Positions 1-10,562 of a stretch of DNA of 64,000 bases are shown piece after piece (position 1 is the stretch's first letter; the number at the start of each line of letters is the position of its first letter). The position numbers were made by a program, and so were the translations under genes. Source of the DNA: Acetobacter malorum (GTDB lineage: Bacteria > Pseudomonadota > Alphaproteobacteria > Acetobacterales > Acetobacteraceae); NCBI RefSeq assembly GCF_001580615.1, contig NZ_LHZC01000041.1, positions 1 through 64,000 of the forward strand. The letters run 5' to 3'. The notes below the pieces were generated by a model. It saw only the letters and a program-made list of their open reading frames with translations, did no database searches and was not told where the DNA came from.

Positions 1-375
1 GCCCGTCTCTTCAGACGTCACCAGCAACTTGCTGCCGAGGGGGGCTGTGGGGTGCGCTGCGGTCAGGCTGGCCTTGTTGAACAAAGCGCCTGAAGAGGTG
101 CGGCGGTTATGGAAACGCCCGCCATACCAGCTGGCCATGCCTTTCTGAAAACGGTGCGCGTGCGCAGTCCGCCCGGTTTCCGGAGTGCTGAACGTCGGAT
201 CCTGCTCCTCCCGCGCGGCAAGAGCGCGCTGAACGGAGTCGGCCCAGCTGGTCGTCCCCTGTCCTTCATCAGCTGCCTTGGCAGCGGAGACAGAGGCCAT
301 GGAGGCCATAACAAACACACTTCCCAGAAGTGCCCGGCGCAGGGCTGACATCCGCTTGTTTACTCCGTTTTCCAT
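1..375 (-). CDS. rlpA: RlpA-like septal ring lytic transglycosylase (3' end outside window)
   Basis: Only the N-terminal 125 codons lie in the window. The protein opens with a basic n-region and hydrophobic stretch ending near VSAAKAA, a likely signal peptide, so it acts in the periplasm or on the outer membrane. From about residue 77 it reads GMASWYGGRFHNRRTSSG, then FNKASLTAAHPTAPLG and LLVTSEETG, the signature of the RlpA double-psi beta-barrel, which in family members cleaves naked glycan strands during septation. The start at 375 is the first ATG; an alternative ATG at 351 has a GGAG 11 nt upstream and gives a shorter signal peptide. It is divergent from aroQ. The product family is clear; enzymatic activity is inferred. 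Confidence 0.85.
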   Translation of the reverse strand, partial: MENGVNKRMSALRRALLGSVFVMASMASVSAAKAADEGQGTTSWADSVQRALAAREEQDPTFSTPETGRTAHAHRFQKGMASWYGGRFHNRRTSSGALFNKASLTAAHPTAPLGSKLLVTSEETG

Positions 376-617
376 TAATCCCGGCCAATAAAGCCGGTGC
401 CAGGGGTAAAAAGCAACCGCTTTCTGCCCCGCAAACCTTTTGGTTCTCCCCGTGCATGCCCTGCCCGAATGGCAAAAACATGGCATGCCTGTGCCCAATT
501 CTCCCCGCTTCCGCAGACAGAGGGAGCCGGGCCGACAGGTTTTTAATCAGGATTTAGGGGTGCAGGGCATCTCTTCTCTTGGATGCTGTCCGGCATCGTG
601 CTACGGCCCGGAGCACT

Positions 618-1073
618 ATGGAAAGACCCCTCATCGCTGTGTTTAACGGCCCGAACCTGAACATGCTTGGCCAGCGCCAGCCTGAAATTTATGGCCGCGC
701 CACCCTGGATGATGTGGAGCAGATCTGCATTCAGACAGCCGACAAGCTGGATCTGGCCATCGACTTCCGTCAGACGAACATTGAAGGGGAGCTGATTTCC
801 TGGGTGCAGGAATGCCGCAAGCGTGCGCGCGGCATCATCATCAACCCGGCGGGATACAGCCACACCTCTGTGGCTTTGCTGGATGCACTGCTGGCCACGG
901 ACCTGCCCGTGATCGAGGTGCATATCTCCAACATTCACCGTCGTGAGCCGTTCCGTCACATGTCTTATGTCTCCCGCGCCGCTGTTGGCGTGATCTGTGG
1001 GCTAGGCGTGGCGGGGTATTCTCTGGCATTGCAGGCAATGACAGATCTTATTCTAGATGAGGATGACCAATGA
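618..1073 (+). CDS. aroQ: 3-dehydroquinate dehydratase, type II
   Basis: Cytosolic shikimate-pathway enzyme converting 3-dehydroquinate to 3-dehydroshikimate. The 151-residue protein has the usual size of type II enzymes and begins with the diagnostic NGPNLNMLG loop (residues 10-18), followed by Arg20 and the catalytic-position Tyr25, with IINPAGYSHTS and the EVHISN histidine motif later. I chose the ATG at 618 because GGAG lies 5 nt upstream and homologues start here; the open frame extends further back without support. The stop overlaps the accB start (ATGA), so aroQ, accB and accC are probably translated from one message, an arrangement common in alphaproteobacteria. Confidence 0.96.
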   Translation: MERPLIAVFNGPNLNMLGQRQPEIYGRATLDDVEQICIQTADKLDLAIDFRQTNIEGELISWVQECRKRARGIIINPAGYSHTSVALLDALLATDLPVIEVHISNIHRREPFRHMSYVSRAAVGVICGLGVAGYSLALQAMTDLILDEDDQ

Positions 1074-1534
1074 GCGGATTGCTCGTGGACGCAGATGCCA
1101 TTCGGGCATTGGCCGAAATTCTGACCGACACCGGACTGACTGAAATCGAGGTCTCGGAGAAAGACAGCCGCATCCGGGTGGCCCGTGCCCCCGCAACGGT
1201 GCAGGCTACGGCTCCGGCGGCTGTTGCAGCCCCTGCTCCGGCTCCGGTGGCAGCACCTGCCGCCCCCGTGCCGGCAGCCCCTGCGGACCTCTCCCGCCAT
1301 CCGGGTGCTGTTAACAGCCCGATGGTGGGTGTGGCGTATCTCACGCCGGACCCGTCCTCTCCGCCGTTTGTCAGCGAAGGACAGATTGTCAGCGCTGGCC
1401 AGACCCTGCTGCTGATTGAAGCGATGAAGACCTTCAACCAGATCAAAGCCCCCAAAGCCGGCACGGTGAAAACCCTGCTCGTCACCTCTGGTGACCCGGT
1501 GGAATTTGGCCAGCCGCTCGCCATTATCGAGTGA
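1070..1534 (+). CDS. accB: acetyl-CoA carboxylase biotin carboxyl carrier protein
   Basis: Carries the biotin that shuttles CO2 between AccC and the carboxyltransferase in the first step of fatty acid synthesis. The 154 residues show an N-terminal domain, an Ala/Pro-rich flexible linker around residues 40-80, and a C-terminal biotinyl domain with the EAMK motif; Lys120 is the expected biotinylation site, placed before the FNQI hydrophobics as in other carriers. The start ATG overlaps the aroQ stop by 4 nt and its own stop overlaps accC, indicating translational coupling. The accA and accD subunits are not in this window. Confidence 0.96.
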   Translation: MSGLLVDADAIRALAEILTDTGLTEIEVSEKDSRIRVARAPATVQATAPAAVAAPAPAPVAAPAAPVPAAPADLSRHPGAVNSPMVGVAYLTPDPSSPPFVSEGQIVSAGQTLLLIEAMKTFNQIKAPKAGTVKTLLVTSGDPVEFGQPLAIIE

Positions 1535-2877
1535 TGTTTTCCAAAATCCTCATCGCCAATCGCGGCGAGATTGCCCTTCGTGTCCTGCGCGCCTGCCGGG
1601 AACTGGGCATCAAGACCGTAGCGGTTCATTCCACAGCGGATGAAGACGCCATGCATGTGCGTCTGGCGGATGAAGCCGTGTGCATCGGGCCGCCTGCCGC
1701 GCGGGATTCCTACCTGAACGTGGCCGCCATTCTGTCTGCCGCTACCATCACCGGGGCGGAAGCCATTCACCCCGGCTATGGCTTTCTGTCTGAAAACGCG
1801 GATTTTGCGGAAACGGTGGAAGCACACGGCCTGACCTTTATCGGCCCGACGGCGGAGCATATCCGCATGATGGGCGATAAGATTACCGCCAAAACCACCA
1901 TGGAAGCGCTGGGTGTGCCGCTGGTCCCCGGTTCCGATGGTGAGCTGAAGAGCCTGGACGAAGCCCGGACCGTGGCCGCACAGGTTGGCTATCCGGTGCT
2001 GATCAAGGCGACCGCAGGCGGTGGCGGGCGCGGCATGAAAGTCGCGCATGATGCCAGCGAGATTGAGGAAGCCTGGAGCGTGGCCCGCACGGAAGCCCGC
2101 ACAGCCTTTGGCAATGATGCGGTCTATCTGGAAAAATACCTCGATAAGCCCCGGCATATCGAACTCCAGATTCTGGGCGATAACTACAGCAACGTGGTGC
2201 ATTTTGGGGAACGTGACTGCTCCCTGCAGCGCCGCCACCAGAAGCTGCTGGAAGAAGCTGGCTCTCCGGCTATTACAGCAGAGCAGCGGGACGCCATTGG
2301 CAAGACGGTGACGGACGCCCTCTCCAAAATGGGCTACCGCAACGCAGGCACGCTGGAATTCCTGTATCAGGACGGCCAGTTCTGCTTCATCGAGATGAAC
2401 ACCCGCCTGCAGGTGGAACATCCGGTGACGGAAATGGTGTGTGATGTTGATCTGGTCCGTGAGCAGATCCGCATCGCGGCAGGTGAAAAGCTGGGCTACA
2501 CGCAGTCTGACGTGACCTTCTCTGGCCATGCCATTGAATGCCGCATCAACGCGGAAGACCCGGATACCTTCGCCCCCTGCCCCGGCACGGTGGCGGTGTA
2601 TCACGCACCGGGTGGTCTGGGCGTGCGCATCGATAGCGCGCTCTACACGGGCTACAAGGTGCCGCCGTATTACGACAGCATGATTGCCAAGGTGATTGTC
2701 CACGCCCCCACACGGGCCGAGGCCATTGCCCGTATGCACCGTGCGCTGGATGAGTTTGTGGTGGAAGGTATTAAGACCGTTATTCCGCTGCACCGCCGCA
2801 TTCTGGCTGACCCTGAGTTCCAGAAGGGGGATTACACCATCCACTGGCTGGAACAGTTTACCGCGCGCCCGCACTAA
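1534..2877 (+). CDS. accC: acetyl-CoA carboxylase, biotin carboxylase subunit
   Basis: Carboxylates the biotin on AccB using ATP and bicarbonate. The 447-residue length is typical. It starts [20 protein letters not shown], the conserved preATP-grasp start, and has the glycine-rich ATP loop GGGGRGMKV near residue 165 and the [14 protein letters not shown] catalytic segment near residue 290. The ATG at 1534 shares its A with the accB TGA stop; a GTG one codon earlier is also in frame but less likely. A GC-rich hairpin follows the stop at 2891-2929. Confidence 0.97.
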   Translation: MFSKILIANRGEIALRVLRACRELGIKTVAVHSTADEDAMHVRLADEAVCIGPPAARDSYLNVAAILSAATITGAEAIHPGYGFLSENADFAETVEAHGLTFIGPTAEHIRMMGDKITAKTTMEALGVPLVPGSDGELKSLDEARTVAAQVGYPVLIKATAGGGGRGMKVAHDASEIEEAWSVARTEARTAFGNDAVYLEKYLDKPRHIELQILGDNYSNVVHFGERDCSLQRRHQKLLEEAGSPAITAEQRDAIGKTVTDALSKMGYRNAGTLEFLYQDGQFCFIEMNTRLQVEHPVTEMVCDVDLVREQIRIAAGEKLGYTQSDVTFSGHAIECRINAEDPDTFAPCPGTVAVYHAPGGLGVRIDSALYTGYKVPPYYDSMIAKVIVHAPTRAEAIARMHRALDEFVVEGIKTVIPLHRRILADPEFQKGDYTIHWLEQFTARPH

Positions 2878-2890
2878 GACGGCACGCCTG

Positions 2891-2929
2891 CCCCGGCCTG
2901 TGCCTCCTTACGGGAGCCGCTGGCCGGGG
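2891..2929 (+). terminator. hairpin after accC
   Basis: CCCCGGCC at 2891-2898 pairs with GGCCGGGG at 2922-2929, with partial extra pairing in between. No U-run follows, so it may be a weak terminator or a 3' end protecting structure rather than a classical intrinsic terminator. Confidence 0.4.
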
Positions 2930-3030
2930 ACACAATATCGTGACATCCTTCCCTCTGCCCTTGTTTACGACCGCTGGTTTTTCCAGCGTGGGGTTCTGCG
3001 CACAATGCGCTTCAAGAGGAAGATCTCGCG

Positions 3031-3822
3031 ATGTCTCTTTCAGAAAAACTTGCCGGAAAAACCGCCATTGTCACTGGCGCTGCTCAGGGAATCGGGCGGG
3101 GCATTGCCCTGCGTCTGGCGCGTGACGGCGCGGCCGTGGTGCTGACGGACCTCAAAAAAGACAAGCTGGCTGCCGTCGCTGCGGAAATTGAGGCGCTTGG
3201 CGGCAAAGCCCTCGTGCAGACAGCTGATATCAGCCAGCGCGATCAGGTTTTTGCTGTCGTGCAGGAAGCCGGCAAAGCGTTCGGGCATGTGGATATCATG
3301 GTCAACAATGCCGGTATCGCGCATGTCGGCTCCGTGCTGGACGCGACACCCGAGGAAGTGGAGACCATTTACCGCATCAATGTGCAGGGCACGCTGTGGG
3401 GCATTCAGGCCGCGGCTCAGGCGTTTAAAGCCCAGAAGAGCAAGGGCAAGATTATCAATGCCTGCTCCATTGCAGGGCATGAAGGCTACGCGTTTCTTGG
3501 CATCTACTCCTCCACCAAATTTGCCGTGCGGGCGCTCACGCAGGCCGCCGCCAAGGAGCTGGCCTCCTTCGGCATTACCGTTAACGCCTACTGTCCCGGC
3601 GTTGTGGGCACGGATATGTGGACTGAGATCGACCGCCGCATGGCCGAGACGACCGGAGCCGAAATTGGCGCAACCTACAAAAAATACGTGGAAGGCATCG
3701 CTCTGGGCCGGGTTGAAACACCGGACGATGTAGCTGGCTTTGTCTCCTATCTGGCCAGTGCAGATGCAGACTACATGACGGGCCAATCCGTAATGATTGA
3801 TGGCGGGCTGGTTTTCCGCTGA
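3031..3822 (+). CDS. SDR oxidoreductase, acetoin (diacetyl) reductase / 2,3-butanediol dehydrogenase type
   Basis: 263-residue classical short-chain dehydrogenase. It has the NAD-binding TGAAQGIGRG motif at residues 15-24, NNAG, and the catalytic triad Ser146, Tyr159, Lys163 (YSSTK). The C-terminal half, with NAYCPGVVGTDMW, YKKYVEGIALGR and DADYMTGQSVMIDGG, is what is seen in BudC-type meso-2,3-butanediol dehydrogenases / acetoin reductases, so NAD(H)-linked interconversion of diacetyl, acetoin and butanediol is the best assignment. An AGAGGA sequence precedes the ATG. Its last 52 nt overlap the convergent HAD gene. Substrate is inferred from family resemblance only. Confidence 0.88.
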   Translation: MSLSEKLAGKTAIVTGAAQGIGRGIALRLARDGAAVVLTDLKKDKLAAVAAEIEALGGKALVQTADISQRDQVFAVVQEAGKAFGHVDIMVNNAGIAHVGSVLDATPEEVETIYRINVQGTLWGIQAAAQAFKAQKSKGKIINACSIAGHEGYAFLGIYSSTKFAVRALTQAAAKELASFGITVNAYCPGVVGTDMWTEIDRRMAETTGAEIGATYKKYVEGIALGRVETPDDVAGFVSYLASADADYMTGQSVMIDGGLVFR

Positions 3823-4505
3823 GAACGGGCTGGGAAACACCCCTCCAACGCCTGAAAAGTCTCTATTTCATACCGTGGCTTCAGGGCACGGCAGGCGTCA
3901 GGCTTGCCATGCCCATACGTCACCCAGCAGGCATCAATGCCGCAATTCCGGGCAAAGAGCAGATCGGCAGATGTATCGCCTACAAACAGCATCTCTGCGC
4001 GGTTTGCTGAGGCAAAAAATGGGAGAATACGCTGCTCAAACAGATCTGGCGCAGGTTTGGGCGGCAGGTCTGGCTGTTCTCCCAACACAAGATCGAAATA
4101 CCCGGAAAGATCAAAATGCTTCAGGGCGGCCTGTAAAGCAGCCTCTCCCTTGTTGCTGACAATCGCCAGCTTCACGCCAACAGAGCGGGCATAAGCCAGA
4201 GACGCCCGGACACCCGGGAAGAGCGTGGTCCACCGCAATCCTTCTGCCGCATAATGCTGCCGGTAACGCGCCACACATGCGTCCACGGTTACGGACTGGC
4301 CCGATACAAGCTGCCCGATAAACTGCTCAAACGTGCCCCTCAGCGTGGCCCCACGTGCCAGCACAGCCTCGATTTCCCCATCCCCTAAAGCTGCTGACGC
4401 ACCGCAAAGCTCTTCCAGCGTCCGACGAACACAAATGGCAACAGACGCCCGTGTGTCCGCAAGAGTGCCATCAAAGTCGCAAATCAGAACTTTATAAGAG
4501 GTCAT
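3771..4505 (-). CDS. HAD family hydrolase, phosphoglycolate phosphatase-like
   Basis: A 244-residue HAD phosphatase. Motif I DFDGTLADT (about residues 9-17) supplies the nucleophile and acid aspartates, SNKG around residue 120 is motif II, KPAP is the motif III lysine region, and GDTSADLLFA is motif IV. The cap insertion and overall order resemble Gph/PGP enzymes, so phosphoglycolate or another small phosphoester is a possible substrate, but this cannot be fixed from sequence. The ATG at 4505 has GGGA 9 nt upstream; an in-frame start at 4574 would cross the terminator of the neighbouring transporter gene. The last 18 codons run through the end of the convergent reductase gene. Confidence 0.85.
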   Translation of the reverse strand: MTSYKVLICDFDGTLADTRASVAICVRRTLEELCGASAALGDGEIEAVLARGATLRGTFEQFIGQLVSGQSVTVDACVARYRQHYAAEGLRWTTLFPGVRASLAYARSVGVKLAIVSNKGEAALQAALKHFDLSGYFDLVLGEQPDLPPKPAPDLFEQRILPFFASANRAEMLFVGDTSADLLFARNCGIDACWVTYGHGKPDACRALKPRYEIETFQALEGCFPARSQRKTSPPSIITDWPVM

Positions 4506-4542
4506 TCTGTCATTCCCTGCGGGGCAGCATTCTGGAGATAAA

Positions 4543-4570
4543 AAGAAAGGCTCCCAAAGGAGCCTTTCTT
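4543..4570 (-). terminator. intrinsic terminator of the sugar transporter gene
   Basis: GAAAGGCTCC and GGAGCCTTTC form a 10-bp stem with a CAAA loop; on the minus strand it is followed by a U-rich run, placing it 29 nt after the transporter stop. Confidence 0.85.
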
Positions 4571-4598
4571 CCATTCTTTATAATAAGGGTCCGGTGCC

Positions 4599-6092
4599 TC
4601 AGGCGGCTGAGGGAGCCTGAGCGGTTTCTTCTTCGTCTTCTTCATCATCGTATGAACGGATACGCGGGTCCTGCCCCACACGCGGCTTAAACTCGCCACG
4701 GCGCAGAGCAATCTCGATATCCTCCAGCGTTGCCCCGGCGGTTTCGGGCACAAAGAAGTAAACAAAGAGCACGGACGCCAGATTGACCCCGGCATAAATC
4801 CACATGGTGCCACCCAGCGTGACAATCTGCACCAGCGTCAGCGCGGTGGAGGTTACCAGCAGATCGGCCCCCCACAGCATGGCGGCATGCACACTGGTTG
4901 CTGCGGCACGCATGGGCAGCGGGAACAGCTCAGCACCCAGCAGCCAGCCCACAACCTGAATACCACCGGCATTGAACATCATGAACAGCAGCAGGAATGC
5001 GATAATCGCCCAGCTCCCCACGCTGCCCTTGTCCGGGTGGATGGCAAACATGATGCCCAGCCCGATCAGGCTCAGCACAGACCCCGGCCCCATGATGAGC
5101 ACCAGACGGCGGCGACCAATGCGGTCCACAAAAATGCAGCCCAGAAGGGTCATGACCAGATAGACGATGGAAATACCAAGACTGGCCAGAAGAGCCGCAG
5201 AGCTTCCAAAGCCGGCATCCGACAGGAAGGTCGGGGCGTAGTAAATCATCATCTCCAGACCACCGGCCTGCGTGAAGAAGGCAATGCCCAGAGCAGCAAT
5301 AACAGCCGGACGCGCCCAGGGGAGCATCAGGCCTTTCCAGCCGCGCTCGTCGTCATCAATGCCTGAGGCATTTTCATGAATTTCCCGGATTTCACGACGG
5401 ATGGCCTTGCGGGAAGTCCGCACGCGGCTGAGATGCTCAACAGCCGACGCCAGTCCTTCATTTTCCGCAGCCCAGCGCGGGCTTTTGGGCAGGAAGAACA
5501 TGCACACAAATACAAACGCTGCCGGCAGCGCCGCAACGGAAATCATCGGCCGCCAGCCCCATGCATCGCGCATGGTAAAACCGACGAGGTTGGCGAGAAA
5601 AATACCAACACCAATGGCGACGTTAAACATGGTGACCAGATTGCCGCGTTTACTGGCTGGTGCCAGTTCCGAGATATAGGTTGGCACCACCTGCGTGGCA
5701 CCGCCTACGGCAAGCCCGAGAAAAACACGGGCAATAATCAGAGTGGTCACATCCGGTGCGCGGGAGCAGGCGACAGCACCCACCACAAACACACCTGTCA
5801 CGACCATAACGGAATTACGCCGCCCAAACTTTTCGGACAGCCACGAGACGCAAAGTGCGCCCACAACGGCCCCGACAAGAATGGCGGAGGTTACCATTTC
5901 TTCCTGACCGGAAGTCAGGTGAAAGTCTTTTGTAATAAGAAGAAGAGCGCCGGAAATAATACCCGTATCATATCCATAAAGACCACCGCATATGGCAGCA
6001 ACAATTGCAGCTATCCATAAGACACGGTGAGCATGTGGGGAGATTTCGACGTTCGCGATTGCTTCCTGAGCTTTGTTTCTTTCTGCTTGCAT
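4599..6092 (-). CDS. MFS sugar porter family transporter
   Basis: 497-residue inner-membrane transporter of the sugar porter branch of the major facilitator superfamily, presumably a sugar:proton symporter. Twelve hydrophobic segments are visible. Diagnostic motifs are GGLYGYDTGIISGAL in helix 1, SEKFGRRNS in loop 2-3, PKSPRWAAE after helix 6, DRIGRRRLV in loop 8-9 and VPETAGATLEDIE after helix 12, matching the GalP/XylE/AraE pattern. The C-terminal tail is very acidic (a DDEEDEEE run), which is not part of the transport fold. Which sugar is carried cannot be read from sequence. It is monocistronic, with its own terminator. Confidence 0.92.
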   Translation of the reverse strand: MQAERNKAQEAIANVEISPHAHRVLWIAAIVAAICGGLYGYDTGIISGALLLITKDFHLTSGQEEMVTSAILVGAVVGALCVSWLSEKFGRRNSVMVVTGVFVVGAVACSRAPDVTTLIIARVFLGLAVGGATQVVPTYISELAPASKRGNLVTMFNVAIGVGIFLANLVGFTMRDAWGWRPMISVAALPAAFVFVCMFFLPKSPRWAAENEGLASAVEHLSRVRTSRKAIRREIREIHENASGIDDDERGWKGLMLPWARPAVIAALGIAFFTQAGGLEMMIYYAPTFLSDAGFGSSAALLASLGISIVYLVMTLLGCIFVDRIGRRRLVLIMGPGSVLSLIGLGIMFAIHPDKGSVGSWAIIAFLLLFMMFNAGGIQVVGWLLGAELFPLPMRAAATSVHAAMLWGADLLVTSTALTLVQIVTLGGTMWIYAGVNLASVLFVYFFVPETAGATLEDIEIALRRGEFKPRVGQDPRIRSYDDEEDEEETAQAPSAA

Positions 6093-6279
6093 GCCTTCTT
6101 AATACCACACTTTTGTAACGGTTGCATCGAAAATGAAATTTTTTATTCTCATGCAGAAAATCAGGTCTTTTGAAGCCCCTCGCAAACCGGGGAATTTCGA
6201 GGATCTGAGATCGCCCGTATTCAACGCAGCATAACGCGGTTCGTGCCCGGCAAAACGCCTCACCACACCCGGTTTTTTC

Positions 6280-6308
6280 TTGACAGACACACCCGGAACG
6301 CTATCTGC
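6280..6308 (+). promoter_or_regulatory. candidate promoter for the thiC leader
   Basis: TTGACA at 6280-6285 is a perfect -35 hexamer. About 16-17 nt downstream lies a weak -10 (TATCTG / ATCTGC), which would start transcription near 6313, right at the 5' edge of the TPP riboswitch. The placement supports it more than the -10 match. Confidence 0.5.
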
Positions 6309-6310
6309 TC

Positions 6311-6455
6311 CAGACCATAGACCAAGGGGGGTTCCGACAAGGAACTGAGAGTCCACTGTGTCCCGCAAGGGCAACGCGTGGTGACCCTGCCACCAGAAGC
6401 ATACTGCACTGGTGGGGAACCTGATCCGGATTATACCGGCGGAGGGACTGGTGCC
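6311..6455 (+). promoter_or_regulatory. TPP riboswitch (THI element)
   Basis: The conserved thi-box blocks are present in order: a GGGGG segment with a short hairpin, CTGAGA at 6345-6350, a variable stem with CCACCAG/CTGGTGG arms, and AACCTGATCCGGATTATACCGG starting at 6418 followed by GGAGGGA. The outer stem is probably formed by ACCA near 6314 and TGGT near 6449. It lies 92 nt upstream of thiC and should repress thiamine synthesis when thiamine pyrophosphate binds. A Shine-Dalgarno hairpin downstream suggests translational control. Confidence 0.93.
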
Positions 6456-6483
6456 AGAAGATGCTGCCGCTCAAGGACCGTAA

Positions 6484-8421
<1,938 letters not shown>

Positions 8422-8737
8422 GGTTCTTCTTTCCCCCTCCCCCTTTGCGAACTGCGCAGAGGGGGAGGCCTGACAGTAATGAACAAAAACAATCGTCACT
8501 GTCTTAAATTTCCAATTTTTTTTAAAATCTGGTTTTTTATCGAATTCCTTACATTAATCGAAAATCTCCTAAAATATTCACCTACAAAAAGATGCATTCC
8601 ATCGCGCCCTATATTGCACTCCAAGTCTTGGAAAAATCATAAATCTGAAAAATCACCAGCACTTGCCTTCCAAAAAAATTTCAAAGGATTAGAATTTTAA
8701 TTCTTGTTTTTTGGCACAGTGGCAGGACCGGTTTTCT
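8422..8737. other. AT-rich intergenic region between thiC and the DHA kinase gene
   Basis: Just after thiC, CCTCCCCCT (8436-8444) pairs with AGGGGGAGG (8460-8468), a stem without a clear U-run. From about 8480 to 8705 the base composition drops sharply to long A and T runs, unlike the GC-rich genes around it. No credible gene is seen; it probably holds the kinase promoter. Confidence 0.5.
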
Positions 8738-10384
8738 ATGAAGCGTTTTTTCAACACACGCGAAACACTTGTAACAGACTCTCTGGGTGGCCTGCTCCGC
8801 TCCTCCATGGGCCAGCATTTGTGCCGGCTGGACGGGTATCCCGATATTCGCGTGGTGCTAAGAAAAGAGCGCAACCCTGAACATGTCGCCGTTATTTCCG
8901 GCGGCGGAGCCGGGCATGAGCCAACCCATGCCGGGTTTGTGGGTGCTGGTATGCTGGATGCCGCCGTGTGCGGTTCACTCTTCGCCTCCCCCAGCGTGGA
9001 CGCCATTCTGGCGGGCATTCTGGCCGTGACTGGCAAAGCAGGCTGCCTGCTGGTCATTAAAAGCTATACCGGGGACCGTCTGAATTTTGCGCTGGCCGCC
9101 GAGCAGGCCCGCAGCATGGGGTATCAGGTCGAAACCGTTGTGGTGGGGGATGATATTGCCCTGCCCGATAACCGCTTTGCCCGCGGTCTGGCAGGTACGG
9201 TTCTTGTGCATAAAATTGCAGGCTATGCCGCAAGTCAGGGTGAACCGCTGGCCCGGGTGGCTGAGCGCGCCCGCGCTGCCGCTGCACAGATTTCCTCCAT
9301 CGGCCTCTCGCTGACAGACTGCAACGCCTATGACCCAACCCACACCACCCGGCTGACAGCGCAGCAGGCTGAACTGGGTTTAGGCATCCACGGGGAACCG
9401 GGCGCGCAGCAGATTGAACTGGCGCAGGCGGACACACTGATGGCGCTGGCTGCCGACACACTCGCCCAAGCCCTGCCCGCCAAAAATGCCTCCGGCAAAC
9501 ATGAACGCTATGCTCTGCTGCTAAACATGCTGGGCACAGTGCCTCCCATTGAAATGACGTTGCTGCTCAACGCCTTTGCCAAAACCGATCTGGCCAAAAA
9601 CACGGATCTGATTATTGGCCCGGCCCCGATGATGACGGCGCTGGACATGAACGGCTTCTCCCTGACAGCCATTCCGCTGAGCGCAGAAATCCATGACGCC
9701 CTGAATGCACCAGTGGAACCGTGGGCATGGCCGGGCGCTGCCCCGTTTGCAGCCCCCACCGTGCGCCCTCTGCCCACCCTGCCCGAAACATTCCGTTTCC
9801 CGCCCTCTGCGTCCCCCAAAGTTGAAGCGCTGATCCGGCACGCTGCCAAAACGCTGATTGGCAATGCAGAAGCCCTGAACGCTCTGGATGCTCAGATTGG
9901 AGACGGGGATGCGGGGTCCACCTTTGCGGAAGGCGCGCAGGAGATTCTGAAAACGGTTGATCGCCTACCACTGGCAAACCCGCAGGAGCTTTTTGCCACC
10001 TTCGGCGCCATTCTGGCCCGACATGCCGGTGGGTCCAGCGGCGTGCTGCTCTCCATCATGTTCTCCGCCGCCGGTCGCAGCACGGACACATGGGCCAAGG
10101 CGTTAGTAGAAGGCCTGACCACCATGCAAAAGCATGGCGGCGCCAAGCCGGGTGACCGCACTATGATTGATGCCCTCCACCCGGCCTTTACAGTTCTGGC
10201 TGCTGGTGGCGCACTGGCAGACGCCGCACAGGCGGCGCGTGATGGTGCGGACGCCACCAAACGCATGACCCACGCTAACGCAGGCCGCGCCTCTTATGTG
10301 CCGGACGCCAAACTGGCCAACATCCCTGACCCCGGCGCAGAAGCCATTGCCCGCATGTTTGAGGCTCTCGCCAGCATAGGCTGA
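8738..10384 (+). CDS. dihydroxyacetone kinase, DhaK-DhaL fusion (ATP-dependent type)
   Basis: 548-residue cytosolic kinase phosphorylating dihydroxyacetone, which acetic acid bacteria make from glycerol. Residues 1 to about 330 are the DhaK domain: GGGAGHEPTHAGFVG and His218 in GIHGEPG, the residue that binds the substrate covalently as a hemiaminal. After a Pro/Ala-rich linker, residues about 360-548 are the DhaL domain with GDGDAGSTF, the ADP/Mg-binding aspartates. The fusion is the layout of ATP-dependent enzymes rather than the PTS-linked three-subunit type. The ATG at 8738 has AGGA 10 nt upstream; a TTG at 8711 is in frame but less likely. A strong terminator follows. Confidence 0.92.
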   Translation: MKRFFNTRETLVTDSLGGLLRSSMGQHLCRLDGYPDIRVVLRKERNPEHVAVISGGGAGHEPTHAGFVGAGMLDAAVCGSLFASPSVDAILAGILAVTGKAGCLLVIKSYTGDRLNFALAAEQARSMGYQVETVVVGDDIALPDNRFARGLAGTVLVHKIAGYAASQGEPLARVAERARAAAAQISSIGLSLTDCNAYDPTHTTRLTAQQAELGLGIHGEPGAQQIELAQADTLMALAADTLAQALPAKNASGKHERYALLLNMLGTVPPIEMTLLLNAFAKTDLAKNTDLIIGPAPMMTALDMNGFSLTAIPLSAEIHDALNAPVEPWAWPGAAPFAAPTVRPLPTLPETFRFPPSASPKVEALIRHAAKTLIGNAEALNALDAQIGDGDAGSTFAEGAQEILKTVDRLPLANPQELFATFGAILARHAGGSSGVLLSIMFSAAGRSTDTWAKALVEGLTTMQKHGGAKPGDRTMIDALHPAFTVLAAGGALADAAQAARDGADATKRMTHANAGRASYVPDAKLANIPDPGAEAIARMFEALASIG

Positions 10385-10387
10385 ATA

Positions 10388-10438
10388 AAAAAACGCCTGT
10401 GCGCTATGGAAACAAGTCCATGCACACAGGCGTTTTTT
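10388..10438. terminator. bidirectional intrinsic terminator
   Basis: A-run, then ACGCCTGTGC with inner ATGGA, pairs with TCCAT and GCACACAGGCGT followed by T6. It ends the kinase transcript and can also serve the convergent TonB receptor gene. Confidence 0.88.
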
Positions 10439-10562
10439 ATAAGAAATTTAAATGTCCGACTTTCTCAGGGCATCCGCTGCAAGCCTGCCAGACAAACTTG
10501 CAGCATACTCAAAAATCATCCTGATTTGATCAGACCCTTCAAGCAGTCTGATCCTTTTGAGA

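Noticed and set aside
1048-2874. 608-codon open frame on the minus strand opposite accB-accC
   Set aside because: Shadow of high-GC coding sequence; low-complexity translation, no family match, while accB and accC on the other strand are certain.
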